A stretch of 64,000 nt of DNA from Clostridia bacterium (GTDB lineage Bacteria > Bacillota > Clostridia > Christensenellales > Aristaeellaceae), in NCBI GenBank assembly GCA_017412715.1, contig JAFPWU010000010.1, forward strand, positions 1 to 64,000. Direction: 5' to 3'. The position numbers and the translations under genes were made by a program. Under the pieces are notes generated by a model that worked only from the letters and a program-made list of their open reading frames with translations, ran no database searches and had not been told where the DNA came from. This document shows, one piece after another, positions 1 through 9,419 of the stretch; the first letter of the stretch is position 1; every line of letters starts with the position of its first letter.

Positions 1-138
1 ACCGACCGGGATTGGTCGATCCTCTTGCATATTACCTGAGAAATACTTGAAACCATGTTACGATGTAGCGCCGTATACCTGGCCGGTACGTACGGTGCAA
101 CGGGAGGGGCGAGGGCTACCGCCCTCCCTCTACCCTAT
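1..138 (+). mobile_element. Group II intron 3' end (domains V and VI), truncated by window edge
   Basis: Positions 66-98 fold like a group II intron domain V. An AGC-containing 5' strand with CCGTATAC pairs with GGTACGTACGG, close to the Lactococcus LtrB domain V as I recall it. Positions 99-138 form a G+C-rich hairpin (GAGGGC/GCCCTC) followed by CTACCCTAT, as in domain VI. The candidate branch-point A is at 132 and the likely 3' splice end is at 138. The reverse transcriptase would lie to the left, outside the window. The intron reads rightward, against the GH43 gene beside it. The family call rests on motif and fold recognition only. Confidence 0.7.
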
Positions 139-156
139 TCCGGATTCCTGAGGAAC

Positions 157-189
157 AAAAAAACAGGTGAGTGAAAATCCCTCACCTGT
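157..189 (-). terminator. Intrinsic terminator after the GH43 gene
   Basis: A 9-bp perfect stem (ACAGGTGAG with CTCACCTGT) has a 9-base loop. On the minus strand it is followed by seven T residues. It lies 20 bases past the GH43 stop and ends the leftward GH31/GH43 operon. Confidence 0.85.
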
Positions 190-209
190 CGATAAAAAGG
201 GGATGTCCA

Positions 210-1685
210 TTATCCGATAAATCCCAGGGACTTCAGCTCCAGGGTTCCCCTGCCGCTGAAAGTAAGAAACAGTGCCGCGGTATCGCGGAATTCCGTCAGC
301 GCCACATTTCTGACCTCCCAGATATCGCTGTCCGCAGAAAGCTCCATGGTGCCAAGAATTTCAGCACCCTCCTCATCCACGGAAACGGTGACTTTCCCCT
401 CAAAAGCTCCCCGAAGTTCCAGCATCAGGCAGGCCGGGGCCTGGAAATCGAAGTACTTGTATCCCAGGACAGTTCCGTCCTGGATATCCGTAACAAACAT
501 CTCGTTCCGATCCTCGGTAATCCGGGTAATTTCCTGGTTTACCGGATCCTGGTAGTCGATATGCTCCATGGTCCGGGGGCAGGTCATGTGGCAGCAGACC
601 GCCGCCGGATAAATCCCTTTCGCGGGGAGGGGGCCTCCGTTCAGACCGCAGCTGGTCATCTCCACCTGATCAATCCGGCCGTCCGGCCTGATTTCGATGG
701 GCTCAGCGCAGCCCTGGCGGGAGTACTCGCTTCCGTCGGTCCCCCGATGGTAGAAGATATAATACTGATTCCCAATCTTCTCAATGCCGCCATGATTGTT
801 GGACAGGGTATAGCAGGGCTTTGTCCTGCCCCGATAGCCGATATTCCCGTTGGAGATGATAATGCCGCCATAGCGGAAGCCCTCATCCGGTTTTTCGCTG
901 ATCGCATAGCACAGCTCATGGCTCTTATGGCTGGAATACACGAAATAGTACATGCCGTTAAACTTTCGGATAGAGGACGCCTCAAAGAAGCCGTGGCCCT
1001 CGAAACCGGTTCCTGCCGTATGATGGCCGCCCGGAATCAGGGCTTTCGGGCCGCTCTTCACGGTCGCCATATCCTCTTCCAGCTCCACCACCATGCTGTT
1101 TTCGCCGAAGCGGATGTTCCTCAGGCCCTCCACCATGCGGCGTTCGTCCTCAGACATCTTCGCGATCATTTCATCGGTAAATTCCGGCAGTTTCATCTCC
1201 TTTTCTTCCGCCGGACAGAATCCGTAATACAGGTAGACCCTGCCGTCATCATCCACCAGCACAGCCGGATCAAAAGGCATATCCTCCTTCAGGGTCCGTC
1301 CGTCCGGGTAGTGTACGTGCGCATAGAATTCATAAGGGCCGCCGGGCCTGTCAGCCACGGCCACGCCGATTTCCGGATAGAACGGAAAACAGTAATACAG
1401 ATAATACCGACCGTCCGCTCCCCTGGCCGCATCCGGCGCCCAGAGCTGCATCCGGTCATCCGCGTTGGTGGGATCCTGCCTGCGCAGGTAGGAGGTACCC
1501 TCATCCCGCCAGGAGGTCAGATCCCCTGTCGGCGCTGACCAGACGTTATAGTTCCCGGGGCAGTAGACGGTCGCCTTCGAGGCATCGTGCGAGCCATATA
1601 TATAGACTCGTCCCTCAAATACATGCGGCTCACCGTCAGGGATGTAGACACCCAGGGGCAGGTAAGGATTCATCATCTGTCTCAT
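210..1685 (-). CDS. GH43 family glycoside hydrolase (arabinofuranosidase/xylosidase type)
   Basis: This 491-residue protein has no signal peptide, so it probably acts on imported oligosaccharides. The N-terminal two thirds look like a GH43 five-bladed propeller. The expected acid residues are visible: PDGEPHVF near residue 18 (general base Asp), PFDPAVLVD near 140 (pKa-modulating Asp) and HGFFEASSIRK near 245 (acid Glu). The last 120 residues look like a beta-sandwich accessory domain. It is the last gene of the leftward operon headed by the binding protein at 6059-7801 and follows an alpha-xylosidase, which suggests removal of arabinose or xylose from hemicellulose fragments. The exact subfamily and linkage cannot be read from sequence alone. 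Confidence 0.88.
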   Translation of the reverse strand: MRQMMNPYLPLGVYIPDGEPHVFEGRVYIYGSHDASKATVYCPGNYNVWSAPTGDLTSWRDEGTSYLRRQDPTNADDRMQLWAPDAARGADGRYYLYYCFPFYPEIGVAVADRPGGPYEFYAHVHYPDGRTLKEDMPFDPAVLVDDDGRVYLYYGFCPAEEKEMKLPEFTDEMIAKMSEDERRMVEGLRNIRFGENSMVVELEEDMATVKSGPKALIPGGHHTAGTGFEGHGFFEASSIRKFNGMYYFVYSSHKSHELCYAISEKPDEGFRYGGIIISNGNIGYRGRTKPCYTLSNNHGGIEKIGNQYYIFYHRGTDGSEYSRQGCAEPIEIRPDGRIDQVEMTSCGLNGGPLPAKGIYPAAVCCHMTCPRTMEHIDYQDPVNQEITRITEDRNEMFVTDIQDGTVLGYKYFDFQAPACLMLELRGAFEGKVTVSVDEEGAEILGTMELSADSDIWEVRNVALTEFRDTAALFLTFSGRGTLELKSLGFIG

Positions 1686-1766
1686 GAGAAGCCTCCTTGA
1701 TTTTTATGATTCTCCGGATCATGAACGCGGGCGTAGGGCTGCGAACCGCACCGAAATCCTGAGGAT

Positions 1767-1832
1767 ACGCTGAGCAGATGTTCTTTCGGCCCTGGCCGCC
1801 TGCGCGAAAGCGATGCGTCAGCCTTTCCCTGA
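1767..1832. repeat. Weak copy of the dispersed intergenic hairpin repeat
   Basis: This gap between the GH31 and GH43 genes carries ACGCTGA, then TTCTTTCGGC, then CGCCTGCGCGAAAGCGATG. The same order of motifs occurs near 15.65 kb and 46.4 kb. The stem is less perfect here. Confidence 0.4.
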
Positions 1833-1844
1833 GATTTTACCGTC

Positions 1845-4070
1845 TCAGGGGTGCACGATCACCTTGAAGGGATCCTTTGAGTCGGTTTCTACCTTCGCTT
1901 TCCCATCCTTCATGGTCACCATATAAGTTGCGGCCAGCCTCCCGTCCGTACTGTAAACGGGGACCGTCCGGCTTTCGCCCTCCGCCAGCTGATATACATG
2001 CAGCTCCAGATTCTCCGTATAGCGATAATCCGGCCGGGTATCGCATCCTCCCAACGGAAGCACGGTCCCGGGACGAACCATCAGGGGCAGAGACATGAAG
2101 TCATGCTTTTCCTCCACCCAATGGTTCCCCTGGGTCTTTTCACCGCTGAGCAGAGAGGTCCAGCAGCCCTCCGGCAGATAATAGGAAACCCTTCCGTCCT
2201 CCCGGAAGATCGGAGCCACCAGCAGGCTGTCCCCCAGCATATACTGACGGTCCAGCGTATCGCAGGCAGGATCCTTCGGGAATTCCAGCATCATGGGGCG
2301 CATCATGGGGGTTCCCTGCTCATGGGCTTCCATCATCTTTGCGTACAGATAGGGCATCAGCCTGCATTTCAGCTTCGTAAACTTCCGGACCACATCCACG
2401 CTCTCCTCATCGAAGGCCCACGGCACCCGGTAGCTGTTTGAACCGTGCAGCCTGCTGTGGGAGGACAGCAGTCCAAACTGGACCCAGCGCTTGTAGACAT
2501 GGGCCGGGGCGGTGGATTCGAATCCGGAAATATCATGGCTCCAGAAGCCAAATCCGCTGTGGCTCATGGACAGCCCGGCCCGAAGCGTTTCCGCCATGGA
2601 CACATAGGACGCGCTGTTGTCACCGCCCCAGTGCACCGGGAACTGCTGGCCACCGGCGGTAGCGCTCCGGGCAAACAGGATGGCCTCCCCTTCCCCGCGG
2701 GCCTCCCGGATGGTTTCAAAGACCATCTGATTATACAGGAAGGTATAGTAATTATGCATATGAAGCGGGCTGGATCCATCGAAGTAAGCGATGTCCTTCA
2801 CCGGAATCCGCTCGCCGAAGTCGGTTTTCAGGCAGTCCACACCCATATCCAGCAGCTTCTTCAGGTATCCGCAGTACCACTCCCGGGCCGCAGGGTTGGT
2901 CACGTCCACGATTCCCATCCCCGCCTGCCACAGATCCGTCTGCCACACGTCTCCGTTGGTCTTTCTGATCAGATACCCGTTTTTCGCACCCTCGGCGAAC
3001 AGAGGGGACTGCTGCGCGATGTAGGGATTGATCCAGCAGCAGAGTTTCAGCCCCTTCTCATGATAGCGCTTCAGCATGCCCTCCGGATCCGGGAAGGTCT
3101 CAGGATCCCATTCAAAGTCACACCAGTTGTACCCCTTCATCCAGAAGCAGTCAAAATGGAACACGGACAGAGGAATATCCCGCTGAGCCATTCCGTCGAT
3201 GAAGCTGCTGGCCGTCTCCTCATCATAATTGGTCGTAAAGGAGGTGGACAACCACAGGCCGAAGCTCCAGGCGGGAAGAATGGGAGGCCTGCCGGTCAAA
3301 GCGGTATAAAGATCCAGGGTACCCTTGGGAGTTTCCCCATAGATCACATCATAAACCAGCGTCTCCCCTTCCGCGGAAAACTGAACCCGCTCCACTTTTT
3401 CACTGGCCACCTCAAAGCTGACGTCGGAGGTATCCTCCACAAAGATGCCGTAGCCCCGATTCGTCATGTAGAAAGGAATATTCTTATAGGCCAGCTCGGA
3501 AGCGGTTCCTCCGTCCGCATTCCACATATCCACGCTCTGGCCGTTCTTTACATAGGGGGTAAACCGCTCGCCCAGGCCGTACACGCATTCTCCTACATCC
3601 AGCATCAGGCTGTCACTCATGTAGGGTTTCCCCGTCTCCTTATCCAGGGCATGCGCCATGGCCCGGAAGCCGGAGGTAGTCAGGACCGTGCCGTCCTTTC
3701 CCAGGAAATCAACCTGCCAGCGGCCCTCCTCCTTCAGCACCTTAGCGGTCAGGTCGCCGCTGGAGAAGCAGACCGCATGCTCCCCTTCCGTCACGACCGG
3801 CTCCACGGCTTCTACCATGGTTTCAAAGTGGGGCGCCCGGTCCGCCTTCCCGGCGAAATGCGTCAGCCTCACCCTGATGATATTCTTCCGGGGAGCGGAA
3901 AATTCCACCTCCAGCAGCGCGCCGTTCAGGGTGGCGCCCCTGAAGGGCACCGGACGGCAGGCCGCCAGCACCTTCAGCGCATCCTTCTTCTTTTCCATCC
4001 GGACGCACTGGGTGGCATAGTTCATGACGAAGTTTTCCCGGGTCATCCAGTATCCTCTTGTAAATTTCAA
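1845..4070 (-). CDS. yicI: GH31 alpha-xylosidase, YicI type
   Basis: This 741-residue cytoplasmic enzyme should release alpha-linked xylose from isoprimeverose and xyloglucan oligosaccharides. The match to E. coli YicI is clear across the barrel. KTDFGERIP holds the nucleophile at D417 (YicI D416), and HWGGDNSAS holds the acid/base at D484 (YicI D482). The stretches GFGFWSHDISGFE and SSHSRLHGS are also YicI-like. I chose the TTG start at 4070 because AGAAGGAGG sits 9 bases upstream and the protein then begins MKFTRGYWM, like its relatives; the longer reading frame has no ribosome site. It lies 84 bases past the permease gene. Confidence 0.92.
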   Translation of the reverse strand: MKFTRGYWMTRENFVMNYATQCVRMEKKKDALKVLAACRPVPFRGATLNGALLEVEFSAPRKNIIRVRLTHFAGKADRAPHFETMVEAVEPVVTEGEHAVCFSSGDLTAKVLKEEGRWQVDFLGKDGTVLTTSGFRAMAHALDKETGKPYMSDSLMLDVGECVYGLGERFTPYVKNGQSVDMWNADGGTASELAYKNIPFYMTNRGYGIFVEDTSDVSFEVASEKVERVQFSAEGETLVYDVIYGETPKGTLDLYTALTGRPPILPAWSFGLWLSTSFTTNYDEETASSFIDGMAQRDIPLSVFHFDCFWMKGYNWCDFEWDPETFPDPEGMLKRYHEKGLKLCCWINPYIAQQSPLFAEGAKNGYLIRKTNGDVWQTDLWQAGMGIVDVTNPAAREWYCGYLKKLLDMGVDCLKTDFGERIPVKDIAYFDGSSPLHMHNYYTFLYNQMVFETIREARGEGEAILFARSATAGGQQFPVHWGGDNSASYVSMAETLRAGLSMSHSGFGFWSHDISGFESTAPAHVYKRWVQFGLLSSHSRLHGSNSYRVPWAFDEESVDVVRKFTKLKCRLMPYLYAKMMEAHEQGTPMMRPMMLEFPKDPACDTLDRQYMLGDSLLVAPIFREDGRVSYYLPEGCWTSLLSGEKTQGNHWVEEKHDFMSLPLMVRPGTVLPLGGCDTRPDYRYTENLELHVYQLAEGESRTVPVYSTDGRLAATYMVTMKDGKAKVETDSKDPFKVIVHP

Positions 4071-4154
4071 AGCGCTTTTCCTCCTTCTGTCATAGGGGGT
4101 CTGAAAAAACACGCCCGGCACGGAAACCGCTGCCGGGCGGTACAATCCTCATGG

Positions 4155-5042
4155 TTACTCCTTCACCGCGCCAAGGGTTATGCCGTTGACAAAGTACTTC
4201 TGCAGGAAGGGATAAACCACCAGCATGGGCACCATGGAAATAAACACCTTGGCAGATTCCAGCGCCCGGTTGGAATTCTTGGCCAGCTGCTGATACTGTT
4301 CCGTCGTCAGCGTAACGCCCACCGGAATCTGGACCGATATCTGACGGATGTAGGTCTGAAGGGGATAATGGACTTCCTTGTTCATCAGCACCAGGCCCTG
4401 GAAATACTCATTCCAGTATCCGACCGACACAAACAGGACGACCGTAGCAATCACGGGCAGGGAGCAGGGCACCACGATCTGCCAGAGAATGCGCCAGGGA
4501 CCTGCTCCGTCCACGGTAGCTGCCTCTTCCAGGTCCTTGGGCAGGTTCCGGAAGAAGTTCATCAGCAGCAGCACGTTGAACACCGGCACCGATCCGGAGA
4601 AGACCAGCGCCGCCATGGTATCAATCAGGCCGTAATTCTTCACGGTGATAAACCAGGGAATGGTTCCTCCGTTGAACAGCATGCAGAAGACCAGGATCCA
4701 CATCAGCACGTTCCGGGGCTTATACTCCTTGGAGGTCTTGGACAGGGGGTAGGCCATCATGATACAGACTACCATGGTCCAAACCGTACCATACAGCACC
4801 CGGCGGACGGAAATGCCGAAGGAAACCCAGAACTGGGAATCCCCCATGATCAGGTGATAGGAATCCGCGTTGATGCCGATCGGATAGAACGTAACCAGGC
4901 CGCCCTCCGCAGCCAGCTTATCCGACAGGGAAACGCAGAGAGTATACCACAGGGGATACAGGCAGGAGAAGGCCAGGAGACCCAGCACAATCAGGTTGAT
5001 GGTCAGGAATGCGGTCCGACCAAAGGTTTTTCTTTCGATCAA
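4155..5042 (-). CDS. Sugar ABC transporter permease, YtcP/LplC type
   Basis: This 295-residue membrane protein has about six hydrophobic segments. It carries the EAA loop that contacts the ATPase, seen as EEAATVDGAGPWRILWQIVVP, and ends in GITLGAVKE as this subfamily does. It is the second permease of a CUT1 importer. The TTG at 5042 is preferred because GGGGAGGGCGG lies just upstream and it leaves a 16-base gap after the first permease. No sugar ATPase gene is nearby, so a shared MsmK-like ATPase elsewhere is likely (inference). Confidence 0.9.
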   Translation of the reverse strand: MIERKTFGRTAFLTINLIVLGLLAFSCLYPLWYTLCVSLSDKLAAEGGLVTFYPIGINADSYHLIMGDSQFWVSFGISVRRVLYGTVWTMVVCIMMAYPLSKTSKEYKPRNVLMWILVFCMLFNGGTIPWFITVKNYGLIDTMAALVFSGSVPVFNVLLLMNFFRNLPKDLEEAATVDGAGPWRILWQIVVPCSLPVIATVVLFVSVGYWNEYFQGLVLMNKEVHYPLQTYIRQISVQIPVGVTLTTEQYQQLAKNSNRALESAKVFISMVPMLVVYPFLQKYFVNGITLGAVKE

Positions 5043-5058
5043 GATATCCGCCCTCCCC

Positions 5059-5967
5059 TCAGAAAATCGAATAATCCGCGAACTTGTAGGCCAGCGAGTA
5101 ACTGGTGACCACAAGAATCAGCGAGACTACGGACTTGAACAGGCCGGCAGCGGTACCCAGAGAGAACTGCATGTTGGTAATACCGATCCGGTATACATAG
5201 GTGTCAATAATATCGGCCGTGCTGATAACCAGCTGATTGTACATGTTGAAGACCTGGTCGAAGCCCGCATTCAGCACATTGCCCATGGCCAGCGTGGAAA
5301 GCAGCACCACGGTGGGAATCAGCCCTGGAATCGTCACATGCAGCGTCTGCTTCCACCGTCCGGCGCCATCGATGGCCGCGGCCTCATACAGGCTGGGAGA
5401 AATACCGGTCAGGGCCGCCAGATAGATGACCGCGTTATATCCGAATTCCTTCCAGACATCCGTGCCGATCAGCAGCCCCTGGAAGCCGTTCGGATCACCC
5501 ATGGGCAGGAACTGCTGCATCCCCAGGCTGGTGCGGACCAGGTTATAGATCCCCTTGGCGCCCAGCATGCTGGAGATAATGTTTGCCAGAATAACCCAGG
5601 AGATGAAGTGAGGCAGATACACGATGGTCTGCACGGTCTTTTTGAACTTCATCTGCTTGACTTCATTCAGCATCAGCGCGAAAGCCATGGGAATAATGAT
5701 ATTCAGAATCACCTTGGAGACAGCGATAATCAGCGTATTGCTCAGCGCCCGCTTTGCGTCTCCCAGCTTCCACAGGTATTCAAACCATTTGAAGCCCACC
5801 CAGGGAGAGCCGAACCACCCCTTGGTGGGAATATAGTTCTGGAAGGCCATGACAATACCCACCATGGGCACAATGGAGAACAAAATCAGCCAGATATATC
5901 CCGGCAGCAGCATGATGGTATAATGGAGGCCTACCGGCAGTGATTTCTTTTTTCTGACGTTTTCCAA
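5059..5967 (-). CDS. Sugar ABC transporter permease, LplB type
   Basis: This is the first permease of the importer, 302 residues with about six membrane segments and the EAA loop YEAAAIDGAGRWKQTLHVTIPG. The C-terminus LAYKFADYSIF is typical of LplB-like proteins. Two starts compete. ATG at 5973 lies only one base from AAGGAG; TTG at 5967 has AAGGAG at a 7-base spacing, so I chose the TTG. A strong hairpin separates it from the binding protein gene. LplB/YtcP importers usually carry complex oligosaccharides, which fits the GH31 and GH43 genes downstream. Confidence 0.9.
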   Translation of the reverse strand: MENVRKKKSLPVGLHYTIMLLPGYIWLILFSIVPMVGIVMAFQNYIPTKGWFGSPWVGFKWFEYLWKLGDAKRALSNTLIIAVSKVILNIIIPMAFALMLNEVKQMKFKKTVQTIVYLPHFISWVILANIISSMLGAKGIYNLVRTSLGMQQFLPMGDPNGFQGLLIGTDVWKEFGYNAVIYLAALTGISPSLYEAAAIDGAGRWKQTLHVTIPGLIPTVVLLSTLAMGNVLNAGFDQVFNMYNQLVISTADIIDTYVYRIGITNMQFSLGTAAGLFKSVVSLILVVTSYSLAYKFADYSIF

Positions 5968-5985
5968 GAACATTCTCCTTTCAAA

Positions 5986-6021
5986 CTGAAAAACAGCGGG
6001 GCCGGAAGCCCGGCCCCGCTG
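5986..6021 (-). terminator. Hairpin between binding-protein and permease genes
   Basis: On the minus strand, CAGCGGGGCCGG pairs with CCGGCCCCGCTG and is followed by TTTTTCAG. It probably acts as a leaky terminator or 3' stabiliser that gives more binding protein than permease. Confidence 0.7.
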
Positions 6022-6058
6022 CCTCCGTAATAACTTACGGTCTCAGGTTCTTTCTGAA

Positions 6059-7801
6059 TCAGTTGCCAAGGAAATCCTTCGCCAGGTTCAGGATCTCATC
6101 GCCGCCCTGCGCATGCCAGTCCGCGCAGAACTGATCCCAGGTATCCAGGCTGCGGGCTCCGGTGATGAACTGCAGGATCGCCTGATCTTCCAGGTCGCTC
6201 AGCTGGGTCCAGTACATATCCATGCCGTCAGTCAGGTAGTACAGCTCAGAATAGATCTTCTTGTTGGGTTCGACGGTCGCATAGGGACGATCGCCGACCA
6301 GGATCGCGTAGAACCGGTTGAACTGGCCGTTGTTGGTCATGACATCCATATCGGTCACGTTCAGGCGGTTGTCGATATTGTAGTCGGGAGAAATGACATC
6401 CTTCAAGGTTGCCACGTCGTTGGCGGTATTCTTGTACAGGCTGTTGAACAGATCGCCGCCCTGCTGGTACTGCTCCACGGTGGTCTTGCCGGCCAGCACG
6501 GACCTCAGCGCCTCGTATTCATACTCGCACTCGTCAGCCGCGGCTTCCGTGTTCCGCAGCGGATACCAGTCGATGGCCACGGAAGTGTCGAAAATGGATT
6601 CGTCACGAACCAGCACGCTGTTCATGATGACGACCGCCTTCTTCACTTCCTCGGAAGCCTTGGCGGAAACCACGGTATAGGTCGTGCCGATATCCTTCAT
6701 GTGGATATTCCATTCGCCCGCGTCGTTGTACAGCGGATAGGCCTGCCAGTTCGCCGTGGGGTCGTTGCGGAAGGAGTCACCGTTGCCGTATCCCAGGGAC
6801 CACCAGGGGCCCATGAAGATGCCGCAGGTTCCGTTCTTTACGTTGTTCGCGTTGTTTCCGTTGGTGATGGTGCCTACTTCGGGGTTGATCAGGCCTGCGG
6901 CATACCACTCGTTCAGCTTGGCCAGCGCAGCCTTCATTTCATCCGTCGTGGTGCCCCAGTACAGCTCGCCCGCTTCATCCCGCAGGAAATATCCGGGGGT
7001 GGCTCCGAAAGCCTGATACAGGGCGTCAAAGCCGTATCCGTTGTTGGAGCTGTTCAGGAAGTTGGAATAGGTGCGTCCGCCGTTATCGATGCCGGCGATG
7101 GCGTAGTCGGGGCTCAGGCCCGCATCCATAAAGGCCTTCGCAGCAGCGCCCAGCTCATCCACGGTCTTGGGAACCTCCAGGCCCAGCTGATCCAGCCAGT
7201 CCTGACGGATGAAGTAAATGTAAACGCCGTCGGTATCCACGGTAATATTGGGAATCGCGTAGAAGGTTCCGTCCACCGTGCAGTTGGTGAAGGCGCGGCC
7301 ATTGGTGGTCTCGACGATTTCCTTCACCTGCTTGGAGGCGTAGTTGTTGAAAGCATCCCACAGATCGCCCAGCTCGCCGTAACGGGCAGCCTGCACCAGA
7401 TAGTTCCGGTTCGGCAGCACCACGGCATCCGGCAGGGTGTCACTGCCAATGCAGGTGGAAATCTTCTGCTGGAAGTCGCCGGCATTGCCCGCGGTCCAGT
7501 CAACAACAACCTTGATGTTGTAGTTGTCCAGCAGGTAACGGGTGTACTGGTTGTTCTCCGCGTCCTCGCCCTCAGCCAGGGTCGTGTCCACGGGGTCAAT
7601 CTGGCGGCCGATGTGCACTTCGACCACGTGATCAAACTTTTCAAAGGCCCGATCATCGTTGTTTCCCGGGGCGGCATCATCCGCCAGGTCTGCGGCGTAT
7701 TTCCAGTCCGCAGGCGTGCCGTTATCCTCTGCCAGCGCAGGGATCGCAAAGACGCCGAGCATCATCGCAAGCGCTAATACAAGAGACAGAAGTTTCTTCA
7801 T
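6059..7801 (-). CDS. Extracellular sugar-binding protein of the GH31/GH43 importer
   Basis: This 580-residue exported protein would capture oligosaccharides for the permeases downstream. It starts at ATG 7801 after AAAGGAGG and has a 24-residue signal peptide (MKKLLSLVLALAMMLGVFA, then IPALA and a likely cut before EDN). There is no lipobox cysteine. The length and pairing with LplB/YtcP permeases fit the large LipO/YtcQ-like binding proteins. An upstream in-frame extension to 7903 crosses the promoter and is not expected to be translated. It is the first gene of the operon running to 210. Confidence 0.9.
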   Translation of the reverse strand: MKKLLSLVLALAMMLGVFAIPALAEDNGTPADWKYAADLADDAAPGNNDDRAFEKFDHVVEVHIGRQIDPVDTTLAEGEDAENNQYTRYLLDNYNIKVVVDWTAGNAGDFQQKISTCIGSDTLPDAVVLPNRNYLVQAARYGELGDLWDAFNNYASKQVKEIVETTNGRAFTNCTVDGTFYAIPNITVDTDGVYIYFIRQDWLDQLGLEVPKTVDELGAAAKAFMDAGLSPDYAIAGIDNGGRTYSNFLNSSNNGYGFDALYQAFGATPGYFLRDEAGELYWGTTTDEMKAALAKLNEWYAAGLINPEVGTITNGNNANNVKNGTCGIFMGPWWSLGYGNGDSFRNDPTANWQAYPLYNDAGEWNIHMKDIGTTYTVVSAKASEEVKKAVVIMNSVLVRDESIFDTSVAIDWYPLRNTEAAADECEYEYEALRSVLAGKTTVEQYQQGGDLFNSLYKNTANDVATLKDVISPDYNIDNRLNVTDMDVMTNNGQFNRFYAILVGDRPYATVEPNKKIYSELYYLTDGMDMYWTQLSDLEDQAILQFITGARSLDTWDQFCADWHAQGGDEILNLAKDFLGN

Positions 7802-7847
7802 AATTTTTCCTCCTTTTATTGTCGCCGAACTGGCAACCTCTGTTATT

Positions 7848-7876
7848 ATTCTACATTCAAGCATGTCATTTGTCAA
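7848..7876 (-). promoter_or_regulatory. Promoter of the GH31/GH43 operon
   Basis: The minus strand carries TTGACA (7871-7876), a 17-base spacer and TAGAAT (7848-7853), a near-consensus sigma-A promoter. Just downstream lies GTTGCCAGTTCGGCGAC, an imperfect inverted repeat that could be an operator. Confidence 0.8.
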
Positions 7877-7957
7877 CCGAATTCCGGACATATTTCGCTC
7901 CATTTCGACCAGAAAATCTATTTTTTCTGACCTCTGTCTTTCCTTTTCCCTTTATGC

Positions 7958-7963
7958 TATACT
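7958..7963 (+). promoter_or_regulatory. Extended -10 promoter of the GH125 gene
   Basis: TGCTATACT is an extended -10 (TG-N-TATACT) 42 bases before the GH125 start, with only a weak -35 match. It is divergent from the GH31/GH43 operon promoter, about 80 bases away. Confidence 0.55.
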
Positions 7964-8004
7964 TTCCAATAAAGATGTCCGATGGAAAGAAAGGGGAATG
8001 CCTG

Positions 8005-9309
8005 ATGGATGCGAAATCAATCATTACGCAAAGACTGAAGCCCGTACTGGAGCAGCTGAAAACCGTTTCCGGCCTGCCTGATATGTTTCAGAGCTGCTTT
8101 CTGAATACGCTGGAAACCACCGTCAAGTGCCGGGAACCCGGGAATACCTTTGTAATCACCGGGGACATCGAGGCCATGTGGCTGCGGGATTCCACCGCCC
8201 AGGTGCTTCAGTACATCCGTTTTGCGGATGATCCCGCCGTCTCGGAAATCATCGAGGGCCTGCTGGCCCGCCAGGCTGCCTGCATCGCCATTGATCCCTA
8301 TGCCAACGCCTTTAATGAGACTGCCAGCGGAAAGCATTGGACGGTTGACATTCCGGAGCCGGATCCCCGGGTCTGGGAGCGGAAATACGAAGTGGATTCC
8401 CTCTGCTGGCCCCTGCTGCTGGCGGACCGGCTGGAGAAAAAGACCGGGCGCCGGACTATGCTGACCCCTGAATTTCACCGGATGCTGCGCACCATTGTGG
8501 ATGTGTTCCGCACAGAGCAAAATCACGAAAAGAGCGGCTATTACTTCATCCGCCACAGTCCCTATCCGGAACCCGATCTGGGAGAGGACGGCCGCGGCGC
8601 CCCCGTGGCGCGGACCGGCATGACCTGGAGCGGCTTCCGGCCCAGCGATGACGCCTGCACCTACGGCTACCTGGTTCCCAGCAATCTGTTCGCCCTCCGG
8701 GCTCTGTCCGCCCTGATCCGCTTTGCCCGGATCCTGGAAGATGACGCCCTGGCCCGGGACGCGAACCGGCTGCGGCAGGAAATCCAGGAGGGGCTGGATC
8801 AGTATGCGGTGGTTCAGACGGAGAAGTACGGAGAAATCTGGGCCTACGAAACCGATGGCCTGGGGCATCACCTGCTCATGGATGACGCTAACTGTCCCAG
8901 CCTGCTTTCCCTTCCCTGGCTGGAAATCTGCGACCGGAATGATCCCCGTTATCTCCGAACCCGTTCCTTCGTGCTCAGCGCAGACAATCCCTTCTATTGC
9001 ACCGGTTCTGCCGCGCATGGCGTTGGAAGCCCTCATACTCCCAGGGGCTTTATCTGGCCCATCGCCCTCTGCGTCCAGATCCTGACCTCCGTCGAGGACC
9101 GGGAGGCCGCCGATGCCCTGCGGATGCTGCTGACCACCCACGCGGATACCCGCCTCATGCATGAGAGCTTTGATCCGGACGATCCGGCCCGGTTCACCCG
9201 GTCCTGGTTTGCCTGGGCCAATTCCATGTTCGGTGAAGCCATTCATTTCCTTTATGATGAAGGCCGTCTTGAACACGTACTGGAGCTTACAGGTCTCAAA
9301 AGTGTTTAA
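8005..9309 (+). CDS. GH125 exo-alpha-1,6-mannosidase
   Basis: This 434-residue protein belongs to GH125, metal-independent exo-alpha-mannosidases that trim alpha-1,6-mannose from yeast mannan or N-glycan cores. The family signature [15 protein letters not shown] lies near the N-terminus, and [29 protein letters not shown] and [14 protein letters not shown] follow in the usual order. The length is typical and no signal peptide is present. ATG 8005 is chosen because AAGGGG lies 8 bases upstream; ATG 7975 is an alternative. It is the only rightward gene between two leftward glycan operons and converges on the beta-mannosidase gene. Confidence 0.93.
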   Translation: MDAKSIITQRLKPVLEQLKTVSGLPDMFQSCFLNTLETTVKCREPGNTFVITGDIEAMWLRDSTAQVLQYIRFADDPAVSEIIEGLLARQAACIAIDPYANAFNETASGKHWTVDIPEPDPRVWERKYEVDSLCWPLLLADRLEKKTGRRTMLTPEFHRMLRTIVDVFRTEQNHEKSGYYFIRHSPYPEPDLGEDGRGAPVARTGMTWSGFRPSDDACTYGYLVPSNLFALRALSALIRFARILEDDALARDANRLRQEIQEGLDQYAVVQTEKYGEIWAYETDGLGHHLLMDDANCPSLLSLPWLEICDRNDPRYLRTRSFVLSADNPFYCTGSAAHGVGSPHTPRGFIWPIALCVQILTSVEDREAADALRMLLTTHADTRLMHESFDPDDPARFTRSWFAWANSMFGEAIHFLYDEGRLEHVLELTGLKSV

Positions 9310-9334
9310 GGAAAAGCTTCCTCCTTTTCACATG

Positions 9335-9366
9335 ACAAAATCCGAGGACATAGCCTCGGATTTTGT
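9335..9366. terminator. Bidirectional terminator between GH125 and GH2 genes
   Basis: A perfect 13-bp stem (ACAAAATCCGAGG with CCTCGGATTTTGT) has a 6-base loop, with A and T tracts at the two ends. It serves both converging genes. Confidence 0.9.
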
Positions 9367-9419
9367 TGTCTGTCCGTATCCGGTTTTTCCCCTCTGATCT
9401 TCCCGGATTTCTTTGTTTA

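Noticed and set aside
2445-5108. Long rightward open frame (887 codons) opposite the GH31 and permease genes
   Set aside because: It is the mirror of GC-rich third positions on the other strand, has no ribosome site or family resemblance, and overlaps genes with clear catalytic motifs.
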